The translations under genes and the position numbers were made by a program. A DNA stretch of 64,000 bases from Meridianimarinicoccus marinus (GTDB lineage: Bacteria; Pseudomonadota; Alphaproteobacteria; Rhodobacterales; Rhodobacteraceae). The stretch's first letter is position 1. The number at the start of each line of letters is the position of its first letter. Positions 52,519-61,246 of this stretch are shown piece by piece. The stretch is from contig NZ_JBFBVU010000011.1 in assembly GCF_040689105.1 (NCBI RefSeq), forward strand, positions 62,001 to 126,000. Direction: 5' to 3'. Under the pieces are notes generated by a model. The model did no database searches and was not told the DNA's origin. It saw only the letters and a list, made by a program, of their open reading frames with translations.

Positions 52519-52555
52519 TTGACAGGTATGTCAAATACCTCAACACTTATGTCAA
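52519..52555. promoter_or_regulatory. Candidate TetR operator and promoters in the divergent gap
   Basis: TTGACA-GGTA-TGTCAA (52519-52534) is an exact 16-base palindrome that also supplies a TTGACA to either strand. A third TGTCAA follows at 52550-52555, 21 bases after the previous one. An overlapping GGTAT-GTCAA-ATACC (52525-52539) is also palindromic. The combination suggests repressor sites on both -35 boxes. Confidence 0.6.
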
Positions 52556-52580
52556 TAATTCGAGTCGAAAGGCACCGGCG

Positions 52581-54155
52581 ATGCGTGACGGGGAGGCGGT
52601 GAAACGCAGGTCAAGGCGGCGCGCGCGCGGTGGCAATGATGCGCCCCGCAGTGGCATTCCGGGCCAGAACCCGCATCTGGAAGTGCCCTACATCACGCGC
52701 GGCATCCCGCCCTATGACCTTCTGGGTGAGGACGCGCTGGTCCGGATCGAGGCCACCGCCGACCGCATCCTGGCCGAGATCGGGATCGAGTTTCGCGACG
52801 ATCCGGAAACCGTGCGGCTGTTCCGCGACGCGGGCGGGCAGGTTAAGGATCTGGGCGCGGGGCGCTGCAACATCCGGTTTGAGCCGGGCCTGATCCGCGA
52901 GATCCTGCGCAGCGCGCCCGCGCGCTTCACTCAGCACGCGCGTAACCCGAAGAACTCGGTCGAGATTGGCGGCGACGCGGTGGTCTTTGCGCCCTCTTAT
53001 GGGTCGCCCTTCGTCATGGATCTGGATCGCGGCCGCCGCTATGGCACGATCGAAGACTTTCGCAACTTCGTGAAACTGGCGCAGTCCAGCCCTTGGCTGC
53101 ACCATTCCGGCGGCACCATCTGCGAGCCGACGGATATCGCCGTGAACAAGCGGCATCTGGACATGGTCTATGCCCATATCCGCTATTCGGACCGGGCGTT
53201 CCTAGGCTCAATCACCGCGCCCGAACGGGCCGAGGACAGCATCGAGATGTGCCGCATCCTGTTCGGCACCGGGTTCGTGGACCGCCATTGCGTCATCATG
53301 GGCAATTTCAACACGACCTCGCCGCTGGTGCTGGACGGGGTCACGACGCGCGGCATCCGGGCCTATGCGGGGGCCGGGCAGGGCTCGATCCACCTGCCGT
53401 TCCTGCTGGGCGGGGCGGTGTCGCCGCTGACCATGGCCGGATCGGTGGCGCAATGCCTGGCGGAAAGCATGACCTCCTGCGCGCTGACGCAACTGGTCCG
53501 CCCCGGCGCGCCGGCGGTGCTGGCCAGCTTTCTCAGTTCCATGTCACTGCGCTCGGGCTCACCCACGTTCGGCACGCCGGAACCGGCGCTGGGATCGCTG
53601 GTCATGGGGCAGTTGGCGCGGCGTCTGAACCTGCCGCTGCGCTGCGCGGGCAACTTCAGCACCTCGAAACTGCCCGACGCGCAGTCGATGCAGCAGGCGA
53701 TGATGTCAATGCTGTCGGCGGTGCACTGCGGGGCCAATTACATCCTGCATTCGGCGGGGTTTCTGGATGGGCTGCTCAGCATGTCCTACGAGAAATTCAT
53801 GCTGGATGCGGATCTGTGCGGCGCCTTGCACGCCTATCTGAAGGGGGTCGAGGTCAGTGACGACACGCTGGCCTTCGACGCGCTGGCCGAACACGGCCCC
53901 GGCGAGCATCTGTTTTCCACGGCCCACACCCTGCGCCACTACAAGACCGCTTATTGGGACAGCGCGCTGGACGACGCCCAGCCCTGGGAAACCTGGGATG
54001 AACAGGGCGGCGCCGACGCGGTCACACGGGCCAACCGGCGCTGGAAGGAAGTGCTGGCCGACTATGTGCCGCCCGCGCTGGATCCCGGCATCGATGACGG
54101 GCTGCAGGACTTCATGGCAAAGAAAAAGGCGTCGATGCCCGACGCGTGGTATTGA
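52581..54155 (+). CDS. MttB-family (non-pyrrolysine) methyltransferase
   Basis: 524 residues. The trimethylamine-methyltransferase fold is seen in ILAEIGIEFRDDPETVRLFRDAGG, FAPSYGSPFVMDLDRGRRYGTIEDFRNFVKLAQ, HHSGGTICEPTD, AGAGQGSIHLPFLLGG and GANYILHSAGFLDGLLSMSYEKFMLD. There is no in-frame amber codon, so it is not the pyrrolysine-containing archaeal type; relatives include glycine-betaine and proline-betaine methyltransferases. These enzymes move a methyl group to a corrinoid protein, but none is encoded nearby. The ATG at 52581 starts a basic leader (VKRRSRRRARGG). Confidence 0.87.
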   Translation: MRDGEAVKRRSRRRARGGNDAPRSGIPGQNPHLEVPYITRGIPPYDLLGEDALVRIEATADRILAEIGIEFRDDPETVRLFRDAGGQVKDLGAGRCNIRFEPGLIREILRSAPARFTQHARNPKNSVEIGGDAVVFAPSYGSPFVMDLDRGRRYGTIEDFRNFVKLAQSSPWLHHSGGTICEPTDIAVNKRHLDMVYAHIRYSDRAFLGSITAPERAEDSIEMCRILFGTGFVDRHCVIMGNFNTTSPLVLDGVTTRGIRAYAGAGQGSIHLPFLLGGAVSPLTMAGSVAQCLAESMTSCALTQLVRPGAPAVLASFLSSMSLRSGSPTFGTPEPALGSLVMGQLARRLNLPLRCAGNFSTSKLPDAQSMQQAMMSMLSAVHCGANYILHSAGFLDGLLSMSYEKFMLDADLCGALHAYLKGVEVSDDTLAFDALAEHGPGEHLFSTAHTLRHYKTAYWDSALDDAQPWETWDEQGGADAVTRANRRWKEVLADYVPPALDPGIDDGLQDFMAKKKASMPDAWY

Positions 54156-54163
54156 GGTTGCCC

Positions 54164-56209
54164 ATGTCCAAGGATCCGTTGCTGCAACCCTATCGGCTCA
54201 AGCATCTGACCCTGAGAAACCGGATCATGACCACCAGTCACGAACCGGCGTACCCCGAGGATGGGATGCCCAAGGACCGCTACCGGGCCTATCACGAAGA
54301 ACGGGCCAGGGCCGGTGTCGCGCTGACCATGACCGCCGGATCGGCGGCGGTGTCGAAGGACAGCCCGCCGGTGTTCAACAACATCCTCGCCTACAAGGAT
54401 GAGGTGGTGCCGTGGATCCGCAACCTGACCGACGCCTGCCATGACCACGGCTGCGCGGTGATGATCCAACTGACACATCTGGGGCGGCGCACTGGCTGGA
54501 ACAAGGGCGACTGGCTGCCGTCGGTATCGTCGTCCCGGCATCGCGAACCGGCGCATCGCGCCTTTCCCAAGCTGATCGAGGATTGGGACATCGACCGCAT
54601 CCTTGGCGATTTCGCCGATGCCGCCGAGCGGATGCAGGCGGGCGGCATGGACGGGATCGAATTGCAGGCCTACGGCCATCTGCTGGACCAGTTCTGGTCA
54701 CCGCTGACCAATGATCTGACCGGCCCTTACGGGGCGGACACGTTGGAAAACCGGCTGCGGTTCCCGCTGGGCGTTCTGGCGGCGGTGCGCAAACGCGTCG
54801 GCCCCGAGTTCATCGTCGGCTTCCGCTATACGGCGGATGAGGCGCAGACGGGCGGCATCACCGCCGAGGAGGGGATCGAGATCTCGAAACGGCTGGCCGC
54901 CACCGGGCAGGTGGATTTCCTCAACGTGATCCGGGGCCGCATTCACACCGATCCGGCAATGACCGATGTGATCCCGGTGCAGGGCATGAGGAACGCCCCG
55001 CATCTGGATTTCGCAGGTGCTGTACGCAAGGCCACCGGCATGCCCACTTTCCACGCCGCCAAGATCCCCGATGTGGCCACGGCGCGCCACGCGGTGGCGG
55101 CGGGCCTGCTGGATATGGTTGGCATGACGCGGGCGCATATGGCCGACCCGCATATCGTCCGCAAGATCGTCGAGGGCCGCGAAGAGGACATTCGCCCCTG
55201 CGTCGGCGCCACCTATTGTCTGGACCGGATCTATCAGGCGGGCGATGCGCTGTGCATGCACAACGCCGCGACGGGACGGGAACTGACCATGCCGCATGAG
55301 ATCGCCCCGGTGTCCGTGCCCCGCAAGGTCGTGGTGATCGGCGCCGGTCCCGGCGGGCTGGAAGCGGCCCGCGTCGCCGCCGAGCGCGGCCATGACGTCA
55401 CGGTTCTGGAAGCCGCCGCCGATCCGGGCGGGCAGGTGCGGCTGACCGCGCAATCGCCGCGCCGGCGCGAGATGATCTCGATCATCGACTGGCGCATGGC
55501 GCAATGCGCCGCGCGGGATGTTGCGTTCCGCTTCAACACCTGGGCCGAGGCCGCGGATGTGACCGCCTTGCAGCCGGATGTGGTGATCGTGGCCACCGGC
55601 GGTGTGCCCAACACGGGGCTGTTCGAAACGCGGGGGGATCCGGCCCATGTGGTCAGCACGTGGGACATCCTGTCGAGCGATGTGAAGCCCGCCGGGTCGG
55701 TGCTGATCTATGACGAAAGCGGCGACCATCCGGGGCTTCAGGCCGCCGAAATGGCGGCACTGGCGGGATCGACGGTCGAGGTGATGACCCCCGACCGGGT
55801 GTTTGCCCCTGACATCATGGCGATGAACCTGGTGCCCTACATGCGGGCGCTGCAGGACAAGGACGTGCGTTTCACCGTAGCGCGAAGACTGCTAGACGTG
55901 CAGCGCGACGGCAACAAGCTGACCGCCACCATCGGCACTGACTACAGCGATCACCGCTTTGATGCACAATACGATCAGGTGGTGGTGAACTATGGCACCC
56001 TGCCGCTGGAGGATCTGTATCTCGACCTGAAACCGCTGTCGTCGAACGGCGGGGCAGTGGACCACGATGCGCTTCTGCAGGGGCGACCGCAAAGCCTGTG
56101 CCGCAACCCGGAGGGCCGGTTTCAACTGTTCCGCATCGGCGACGCGGTCAGCGCCCGCAACACCCACGCCGCGATCTACGACGCGCTGCGGCTGGTCAAG
56201 GACATCTAG
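54164..56209 (+). CDS. TMADH-like flavoprotein, N-methylproline/dimethylglycine demethylase-like
   Basis: 681 residues, the length of the FMN/4Fe-4S/NAD(P)-fold fusion enzymes. The N-terminal old-yellow-enzyme barrel begins LLQPYRLKHLTLRNRIMTTSHEPAY. The iron-sulfur stretch reads RPCVGATYCLDRIYQAGDALC, with three cysteines where trimethylamine dehydrogenase has four; this pattern is shared, to my memory, by related demethylases. The C-terminal part has KVVVIGAGPGGLEAARVAAERGHDVTVLE and an ADP-binding loop. It probably oxidatively demethylates a secondary or tertiary amine produced by the MttB-like step. GAGG precedes the ATG eight bases upstream of the start. Confidence 0.88.
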   Translation: MSKDPLLQPYRLKHLTLRNRIMTTSHEPAYPEDGMPKDRYRAYHEERARAGVALTMTAGSAAVSKDSPPVFNNILAYKDEVVPWIRNLTDACHDHGCAVMIQLTHLGRRTGWNKGDWLPSVSSSRHREPAHRAFPKLIEDWDIDRILGDFADAAERMQAGGMDGIELQAYGHLLDQFWSPLTNDLTGPYGADTLENRLRFPLGVLAAVRKRVGPEFIVGFRYTADEAQTGGITAEEGIEISKRLAATGQVDFLNVIRGRIHTDPAMTDVIPVQGMRNAPHLDFAGAVRKATGMPTFHAAKIPDVATARHAVAAGLLDMVGMTRAHMADPHIVRKIVEGREEDIRPCVGATYCLDRIYQAGDALCMHNAATGRELTMPHEIAPVSVPRKVVVIGAGPGGLEAARVAAERGHDVTVLEAAADPGGQVRLTAQSPRRREMISIIDWRMAQCAARDVAFRFNTWAEAADVTALQPDVVIVATGGVPNTGLFETRGDPAHVVSTWDILSSDVKPAGSVLIYDESGDHPGLQAAEMAALAGSTVEVMTPDRVFAPDIMAMNLVPYMRALQDKDVRFTVARRLLDVQRDGNKLTATIGTDYSDHRFDAQYDQVVVNYGTLPLEDLYLDLKPLSSNGGAVDHDALLQGRPQSLCRNPEGRFQLFRIGDAVSARNTHAAIYDALRLVKDI

Positions 56210-56527
56210 CCGTCGGGATCCGCCAGGCCGCGGCAACCTTGTGCGAAACCGGTCCCGGTGAGCCTCCTGCAAGGCCCGCGCTCGGGTCACCCCTTCCTGC
56301 CCGGTGGCGGAAATCCCGCGATGGCCTCGTTCATCGCCGGCGTGGTGATCAGTCGCTGACGGCGCTGCGGGCGGTGCAGGACGGCGCGGGCGAGCATCAG
56401 CTTGAAGTTGTCGCGGTCGCTTGCCAGCGGCTGCACGTCTTCGACGCAAGAACGGTCGCGCGCTTCGGCGGGCGTAGACCCTTCGGCAGGGGATGAAGGA
56501 GTCCGGTCCCCACCAGGAGGACATCCA
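56210..56527. other. Non-coding stretch before the ABC pseudogene
   Basis: 318 bases after the flavoprotein stop. No protein family is recognisable on either strand. A GGTACC-free, GC-rich composition and an AGGAGG at 56515-56520 just before the pseudogene's ATG suggest that the right end was once a normal leader of a sugar-transporter operon. Confidence 0.45.
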
Positions 56528-57096
56528 ATGCAACGATCCCTCAAGGCCAGACTTCTGGCCAGTGTGATGGCGCTGCCGTCGCGGGCCGATGAGGTCACGT
56601 TGACCATGTGGCAGAATCACCCCGAATGGCACGACCGCGTGACGGTCATTCTGGATGCCAGCGAGGCGCCGGATCTGGTCGGTCTGCCCGCCGGCCCCAA
56701 ACCCTTGCCGCGACCGAAGCGGGTAATGCGATGGAGCTGAGAGGACAGCCCGGCACCTCCCGCCTGGGCGACGCTGCCGCCGAAGCCATCACCCGGAACG
56801 GCGCGATCTGGGGGGCGATCCCGGGCACCCGATTGTTGGGGCTCTCCTATCACCGCGACATCTTCGAAAAGCCGGTCATGTCCCCGCCGTCCGATCAGCC
56901 CGAGTTCACCGCGCTGACGGTCCCGACCTTCATCGGGACGTTCCGCACCTTCGACGTGGTCTATGTGCAGACCAGGCCGCCGGCTGCGCCGATTTTCGCG
57001 ACCGATGTTCTGGGCAGGTTGATCTATCGGACCGGGTTCGGTGGGTCGCCGGGTGGTTCCACGGCCACACTGAAAACCGCCCTTACGCGGGGCTGA
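56528..57096 (+). pseudogene. Decayed carbohydrate ABC transporter: binding-protein head joined to permease fragment
   Basis: A ribosome site and ATG at 56528 begin a CUT1 sugar-binding protein (MQRSLKARLLASVMALPSRA, then DEVTLTMWQNHPEWHDRV). The part between this and APDLVGLPAGPK is missing some 40 residues compared with the family. Near 56700, in a CCCCAAACCC run, the frame shifts from frame 2 to frame 1, where TLAATEAGNAMEL and AITRNGAIWGAIPGT continue the same binding protein to DIFEK. From about 56917 the same frame reads TVPTFIGTFRTFDVVYVQT and ATDVLGRLIYRTGFGG, which is from a permease of the same transporter class. This is a remnant left by several deletions and one frameshift. Confidence 0.75.
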
Positions 57097-57378
57097 AGAT
57101 GCGCTGGCTACGCGCATACATCGCAGCTCAAATCGCAACCGCCTGAGTGTCCGGTGAAACCGGGGCAAGATCAGGACGGCGAAGCCGCGCCCCGGATCCG
57201 AGGGCGTAAGGCACTACGCCCCCAGCCCCGCGCCCGTAAAACCGTTGCCAAAATTAACCTTGCCCCGTAGCGTTTGAGGTTAGGGGAGACACAGCTTGAA
57301 GAGTTTTGGGCCCAGTTACCGGCAAGGCAAGCGCCCGTTTCCCAGACCGGAAACATCGCTGTGTGAGTTTTTGCCCTG

Positions 57379-58740
57379 ATGGAACGATTTTTTTTCAAGA
57401 AAGTTGAGCTCTGGTTTGTTCTGCTTCTGCTCCTGCTTGCCGCAATTGGCGCGATCGTGTTCGGCGCCGCGGTCCGCAACGAGATGCTGGGACACAACCG
57501 GTTCGGAGCCTTCGGAAAAGTCGCCTACCAGCTTGCTTCGACACCCGCCGAGCTTCAGGACGTGTTGAGCGCGCAGGAAGACAACTGGATGTCGGTCCGG
57601 GATCCGCATCGCTTCAAGGGTCGGGCGGGCTGGAACTTCGACCAGTCGACCCCGGAAGAACGGCCCGACGGCTTCGTCCTGCTCAGCCGTTATGACCGCT
57701 CGGTCGAACGCCATGTGGTGGAACTGGTGGATCTGAAATCCGGCACCACCGAACACCGGCTGGTGACCCGCCCGGAAGAGTTCTTCGCCGGCTGGACACC
57801 GGAAATCGAGAACGACATCGCAACCGCGCATATCCCCAAGCGGTTCCGCGCCATCCATCCCTATATGCTCGATAACGGCGACGTGCTCATCAAGGATCAT
57901 CACTCTCCGCTGGTGCGCCTGAGCCCTTGCGGCGATCTGGTCTGGCGCAGCAAGCGCGGCTACTATCACCACGCGCTCGAGCGCGGGCCGGATGGGCATT
58001 TCTGGCTGCCCGACAAGCTGCCGCTGGAAGCGGACTACAAGGTCAACGACAGCTTCAGCAATGTGGCCATCGCGCAGATCAGCGCAGACGGAGAAGTCCT
58101 TTACAGCCGTTCCATCGGTGATGTCCTGCTTGAGCACGGCCACGAGCATCTGGTCTTCGAGGTGAGCAAGAACAACGACAACCCGATGCATCTGAACGAT
58201 GTGCAGCCTGTATTCGAGGACGGACCCTACTGGAAGCGCGGGGATGTGTTCCTCAGCTTCCGGGAGTCCTCGGTGGTGATGCAGTTCCGCCCCGAAACCG
58301 ACGAGATCATCTGGCTGCGTCAGGGTCCGTGGCGGGCGCAGCACGATGTGGATATCGTGGACGACCACACCATTGCCATCTTCAACAACGATGTGATCAA
58401 CACCTCCGGCCGCGCCCATGTGCGCGATGCCAACAAGATCAGCTACTACGATTTCGAGACTGACAGCGTCAGCGGCCCGCATGATCAGGCGCTGGCCGAG
58501 CACGAGGTGAAAGCCCTGTTCGGCGGGTTGTTCGAACGTCTGCCGGGCGGCTTCGTGATGGTCGAGGAAACCTCGCAGGGGCGGCTGGTGGTCCTGGATC
58601 CCGAGGGGCAAGTGGTGGTCGAATATGTCAACCGGGCCGAGGATGGTCTGGTCTATTTCCTGGGCTGGACCCGCTACATGAGCCGCGCCGATGGCGCGCG
58701 CGCTGTCGCGGCGATCCGGGCCGCCGATTGCCAGGGATGA
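57379..58740 (+). CDS. Arylsulfotransferase-like membrane-anchored beta-propeller protein
   Basis: 453 residues. One N-terminal membrane anchor (VELWFVLLLLLLAAIGAIVFG) and a long periplasmic domain. The arylsulfotransferase (ASST/PF14269-type) pattern is recognisable: HPYMLDNGDVLIKDHHSPLVRLSPCGDLVW, HALERGPDGHFWLPD, NPMHLNDVQPV, GDVFLSFRESSVVMQFRPETDEIIW and QHDVDIVDDHTIAIFNND. True ASSTs transfer sulfate between phenols using a conserved His. A sulfatase gene lies 1.0 kb downstream on the other strand. The 282 bases before this gene (57097-57378) hold no other feature I can support. Confidence 0.75.
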   Translation: MERFFFKKVELWFVLLLLLLAAIGAIVFGAAVRNEMLGHNRFGAFGKVAYQLASTPAELQDVLSAQEDNWMSVRDPHRFKGRAGWNFDQSTPEERPDGFVLLSRYDRSVERHVVELVDLKSGTTEHRLVTRPEEFFAGWTPEIENDIATAHIPKRFRAIHPYMLDNGDVLIKDHHSPLVRLSPCGDLVWRSKRGYYHHALERGPDGHFWLPDKLPLEADYKVNDSFSNVAIAQISADGEVLYSRSIGDVLLEHGHEHLVFEVSKNNDNPMHLNDVQPVFEDGPYWKRGDVFLSFRESSVVMQFRPETDEIIWLRQGPWRAQHDVDIVDDHTIAIFNNDVINTSGRAHVRDANKISYYDFETDSVSGPHDQALAEHEVKALFGGLFERLPGGFVMVEETSQGRLVVLDPEGQVVVEYVNRAEDGLVYFLGWTRYMSRADGARAVAAIRAADCQG

Positions 58741-58874
58741 CACCGGGCTGACGCGGGGCTGGGCAAGCGCATGCGCCCGCTTTAGGGTCCCGCATCGGAT
58801 TTTCGCAGGGGATTTGACAGGATGGCTTTTGTACGGGCGTCGCGCGATTGGCGCCGGATGCGCGGCCCGCGGGG

Positions 58875-59669
58875 ATGAGGCTTGCGATTGCACTCAGCGG
58901 CGGGGGTGCTGCGGGGATCGGGCATGTGCCGGTGCTGGAAGTCGTGGACGAGTTGGGCCTGCGTCCCATCGCGATTTCCGGAACCTCGATGGGCGCACTG
59001 ATCGGGGCAGGCTATGCCGCCGGGATGACCGGACGCGATATCCGGGCGTGGATTTTGAGCATCGCCGAGAACCCGGCGCGCGAGATGAAGCGGTTTCTGG
59101 CCTCGCGGCCGGGCCGGTTTCCGTTCGTGCCCGGCGCGCTGAACGCGCATCACGCCGTCCAGATCGCGCTGCCGCCGACCATGCCCGAACGGTTTGAATC
59201 GCTCGGGATCCCTTTCACGGCGGTGGCCACGGATTTTCATGCCCGTGAAACGGTGTTCCTGCGCAAGGGGCCTTTGAAGCCGGCGCTGGCCGCGTCGATC
59301 GCGATCCCCGGCGTGTTCCGGCCCTCGTTGCTGGAGGGGCGCGTGCTGATGGACGGAGGTGTGACCAACAACCTGCCGTTGGATGCATTGCCGGAAGCGG
59401 ATCTGGTTCTTGCGGTGGACGTGGCCAGCGTTGCGGCCCGCGAAAGCACCGAGGTTCCCGGTCCCATGGAGGCTGCGGTCGGGGCGATGCGGATCATGAT
59501 GCACCGCATGCTGAAGCAACAACTCGAAGACCGGCCCGGCGCCCTGTTGATCGAGCCGAAGGCGAGCGCCTTCCCGCCGCTGGCGTTCCGCAAGGCCGCC
59601 GAGATACTTGAAGTTGCAAGTGCCGACAAGGACGCGATGAAGCGGGCGCTGGAACGAGCGATGTCGTGA
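58875..59669 (+). CDS. Patatin-like phospholipase
   Basis: 264 residues. LALSGGG-type start (LAIALSGGGAAGIGHVPVLE) gives the oxyanion-hole loop, GTSMGALIG the catalytic serine (Ser38) and LMDGGVTNNLPL the Asp of the Ser-Asp dyad. It belongs to the RssA/YlbK-like bacterial branch and is expected to hydrolyse acyl esters of phospholipids or lysophospholipids in the cytoplasm or at the inner membrane. The ATG at 58875 is inside a longer open frame that starts at a TTG (58848); no strong ribosome site distinguishes them. Confidence 0.87.
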   Translation: MRLAIALSGGGAAGIGHVPVLEVVDELGLRPIAISGTSMGALIGAGYAAGMTGRDIRAWILSIAENPAREMKRFLASRPGRFPFVPGALNAHHAVQIALPPTMPERFESLGIPFTAVATDFHARETVFLRKGPLKPALAASIAIPGVFRPSLLEGRVLMDGGVTNNLPLDALPEADLVLAVDVASVAARESTEVPGPMEAAVGAMRIMMHRMLKQQLEDRPGALLIEPKASAFPPLAFRKAAEILEVASADKDAMKRALERAMS

Positions 59670-59726
59670 TCCCACAAGGGGGCGGTCGCTGTTTTGGGGC
59701 CATCCGCCTCACCGCCTAGGACGGTG

Positions 59727-59754
59727 CCGGACCCTGTACCTGCCCTGGGTCCGG
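59727..59754. terminator. Hairpin between the patatin and sulfatase genes
   Basis: CCGGACCC (59727-59734) pairs perfectly with GGGTCCGG (59747-59754) around a 12-base loop, in the 111-base gap between convergent stops. It has no T-tract and is therefore only a probable terminator. Confidence 0.45.
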
Positions 59755-59780
59755 TCGACGGGGGGGCGCTGCCAAGGCTG

Positions 59781-61232
59781 CTATTGCAAGGCTTCCGCAC
59801 CGGCGGGCGAGACGATCAGGCGGCGGGCGTTGCGGGTGTGCATTGTGCTTTCGATATGAAACTCCAGCATCCGTTGCAGTAGGGCCTGTTTGACCTCGGC
59901 CGCGCCGGGATCATCCCACAGGTTCTTCGTTTCACCGGCCGCGCTGGTCAGGTCGAAAAGCTGCCCCTCGTCACTGTTTCGAAAGTGTACCAGCTTGTGC
60001 GTCGGCGAGCGGACCATGGTCAGGAAGCTCGCACCGGTCATGTTCACATCGCCCGCCTGCTCGCAGAACACGTGATCGCGCCCGGCGAAAGTCTCCCCCT
60101 GCAATGCGGGATTGAGTGAGATCGCCTCATAGGTCGGGTCCGGTGTCACCCCCGCCCATTCCAGAATGGTGGGCCCGAGATCGAAAAGCTGCACAAGGGC
60201 ATCCACCTGTCCGGCCTTGAAACGGTTCGGTGCGGAAATGATCAGGGGGACGCGGGTGACCTCTTCGTAGGGGGCCCATTTCTGGACCAGGCCATGATCG
60301 CCCAGATTGTCTCCGTGATCCGACGTGAAGATGACAATCGTGTTGTCCATGTTTCCACGCGCCTCCAGCCTGTCCAGAATGCGGCCGACTTGCGTGTCGA
60401 TCATTTCGACATTGGCATAGTAATAGGCCCGCATCCTGTGCAATTCCTCGGGCGTGGGGTCAAGCTTCCAGGCGACACTGTCGTGATCTACATCCACGTC
60501 ATGCTGGCGCTTTTCGACCCAAGGGCCCGCGAGATCGGCCAGTTCCGCGTCGCTGACGTCGGGCACCGGCACATCGCGGTCCATGTATTTCTGCGCCAGC
60601 TCGGGCGTTGGGTCATAGGGCGGGTGCGGGCCGGGAAATCCGACCACCAGAAACAGCGGTTTTTCCACCGGTTTGGTCTCCAGCCACCAGCAGGCGGTAT
60701 CGCCAACGAAGTTGTCCGATTGCAGCTTGGGCGCCAGATCCCATGTGAACGCCCCCAGTCGGTCGCGATAATCGTCGCGCTTGCGGTATTCTTCGCGTTG
60801 CTGCTTCTTCAGGCCGTGACTGGCAAGCGCCTTGTCCCATTCGTCGAAGAACCAGCGCCCCTCCATGTAGCGGTCCTTGTTCTCGACCACATAGCGTTCG
60901 TGAAAGCCCGCCTTGGCATCATATGGAATGGTGTGCATCTTGCCGATGTTGACACAGTGGTAGCCGGCATTGGCAAGGTCCGAGACCCAGGTCCTGCTCC
61001 ACGGCTGGCCATTGGCAAGGACGCCGTTGGTATGGGGGTAATAGCCGGTGAACAGGCTGGCCCGGCAGGGCACGCACGACGGTGCCGTGACGTGGCATTG
61101 GCTGAAATTCACGCCCGTCCTGGCCAATCTGTCGATGTTCGGCGTGTCCATGTGCGACGCCCCGAGCGTGGCAATCGTGTCGTACCGCTGCTGATCGGTG
61201 ATGATGAAGACAATGTCGGGAGCATCGGTCAT
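59781..61232 (-). CDS. Sulfatase (formylglycine type)
   Basis: 483 residues. Metal and nucleophile motifs: IVFIITDQQRYDTIA at the start, the maturation motif CVPCR (residues 53-57, with Cys53 to be converted to formylglycine), GKMHTIPYD, FPGPHPPYDP and IFTSDHGDNLGDHG. The usual motif is C-x-P-S/A-R; here the fourth position is Cys. No signal peptide is seen, so it may act in the cytoplasm on imported sulfated substrates. The ATG at 61232 is chosen; a TTG at 61250 overlaps the preceding GntR stop. Confidence 0.9.
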   Translation of the reverse strand: MTDAPDIVFIITDQQRYDTIATLGASHMDTPNIDRLARTGVNFSQCHVTAPSCVPCRASLFTGYYPHTNGVLANGQPWSRTWVSDLANAGYHCVNIGKMHTIPYDAKAGFHERYVVENKDRYMEGRWFFDEWDKALASHGLKKQQREEYRKRDDYRDRLGAFTWDLAPKLQSDNFVGDTACWWLETKPVEKPLFLVVGFPGPHPPYDPTPELAQKYMDRDVPVPDVSDAELADLAGPWVEKRQHDVDVDHDSVAWKLDPTPEELHRMRAYYYANVEMIDTQVGRILDRLEARGNMDNTIVIFTSDHGDNLGDHGLVQKWAPYEEVTRVPLIISAPNRFKAGQVDALVQLFDLGPTILEWAGVTPDPTYEAISLNPALQGETFAGRDHVFCEQAGDVNMTGASFLTMVRSPTHKLVHFRNSDEGQLFDLTSAAGETKNLWDDPGAAEVKQALLQRMLEFHIESTMHTRNARRLIVSPAGAEALQ

Positions 61233-61246
61233 GTCAGGCGTCACTT

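Noticed and set aside
56287..56607. Minus-strand open frame with a plausible-looking C-terminal part (LITTPAMNEAIAG)
   Set aside because: I could not connect it to any family, it has no ribosome site and it overlaps the leader of the ABC pseudogene. It may be a decayed gene, but the support is too weak to list.
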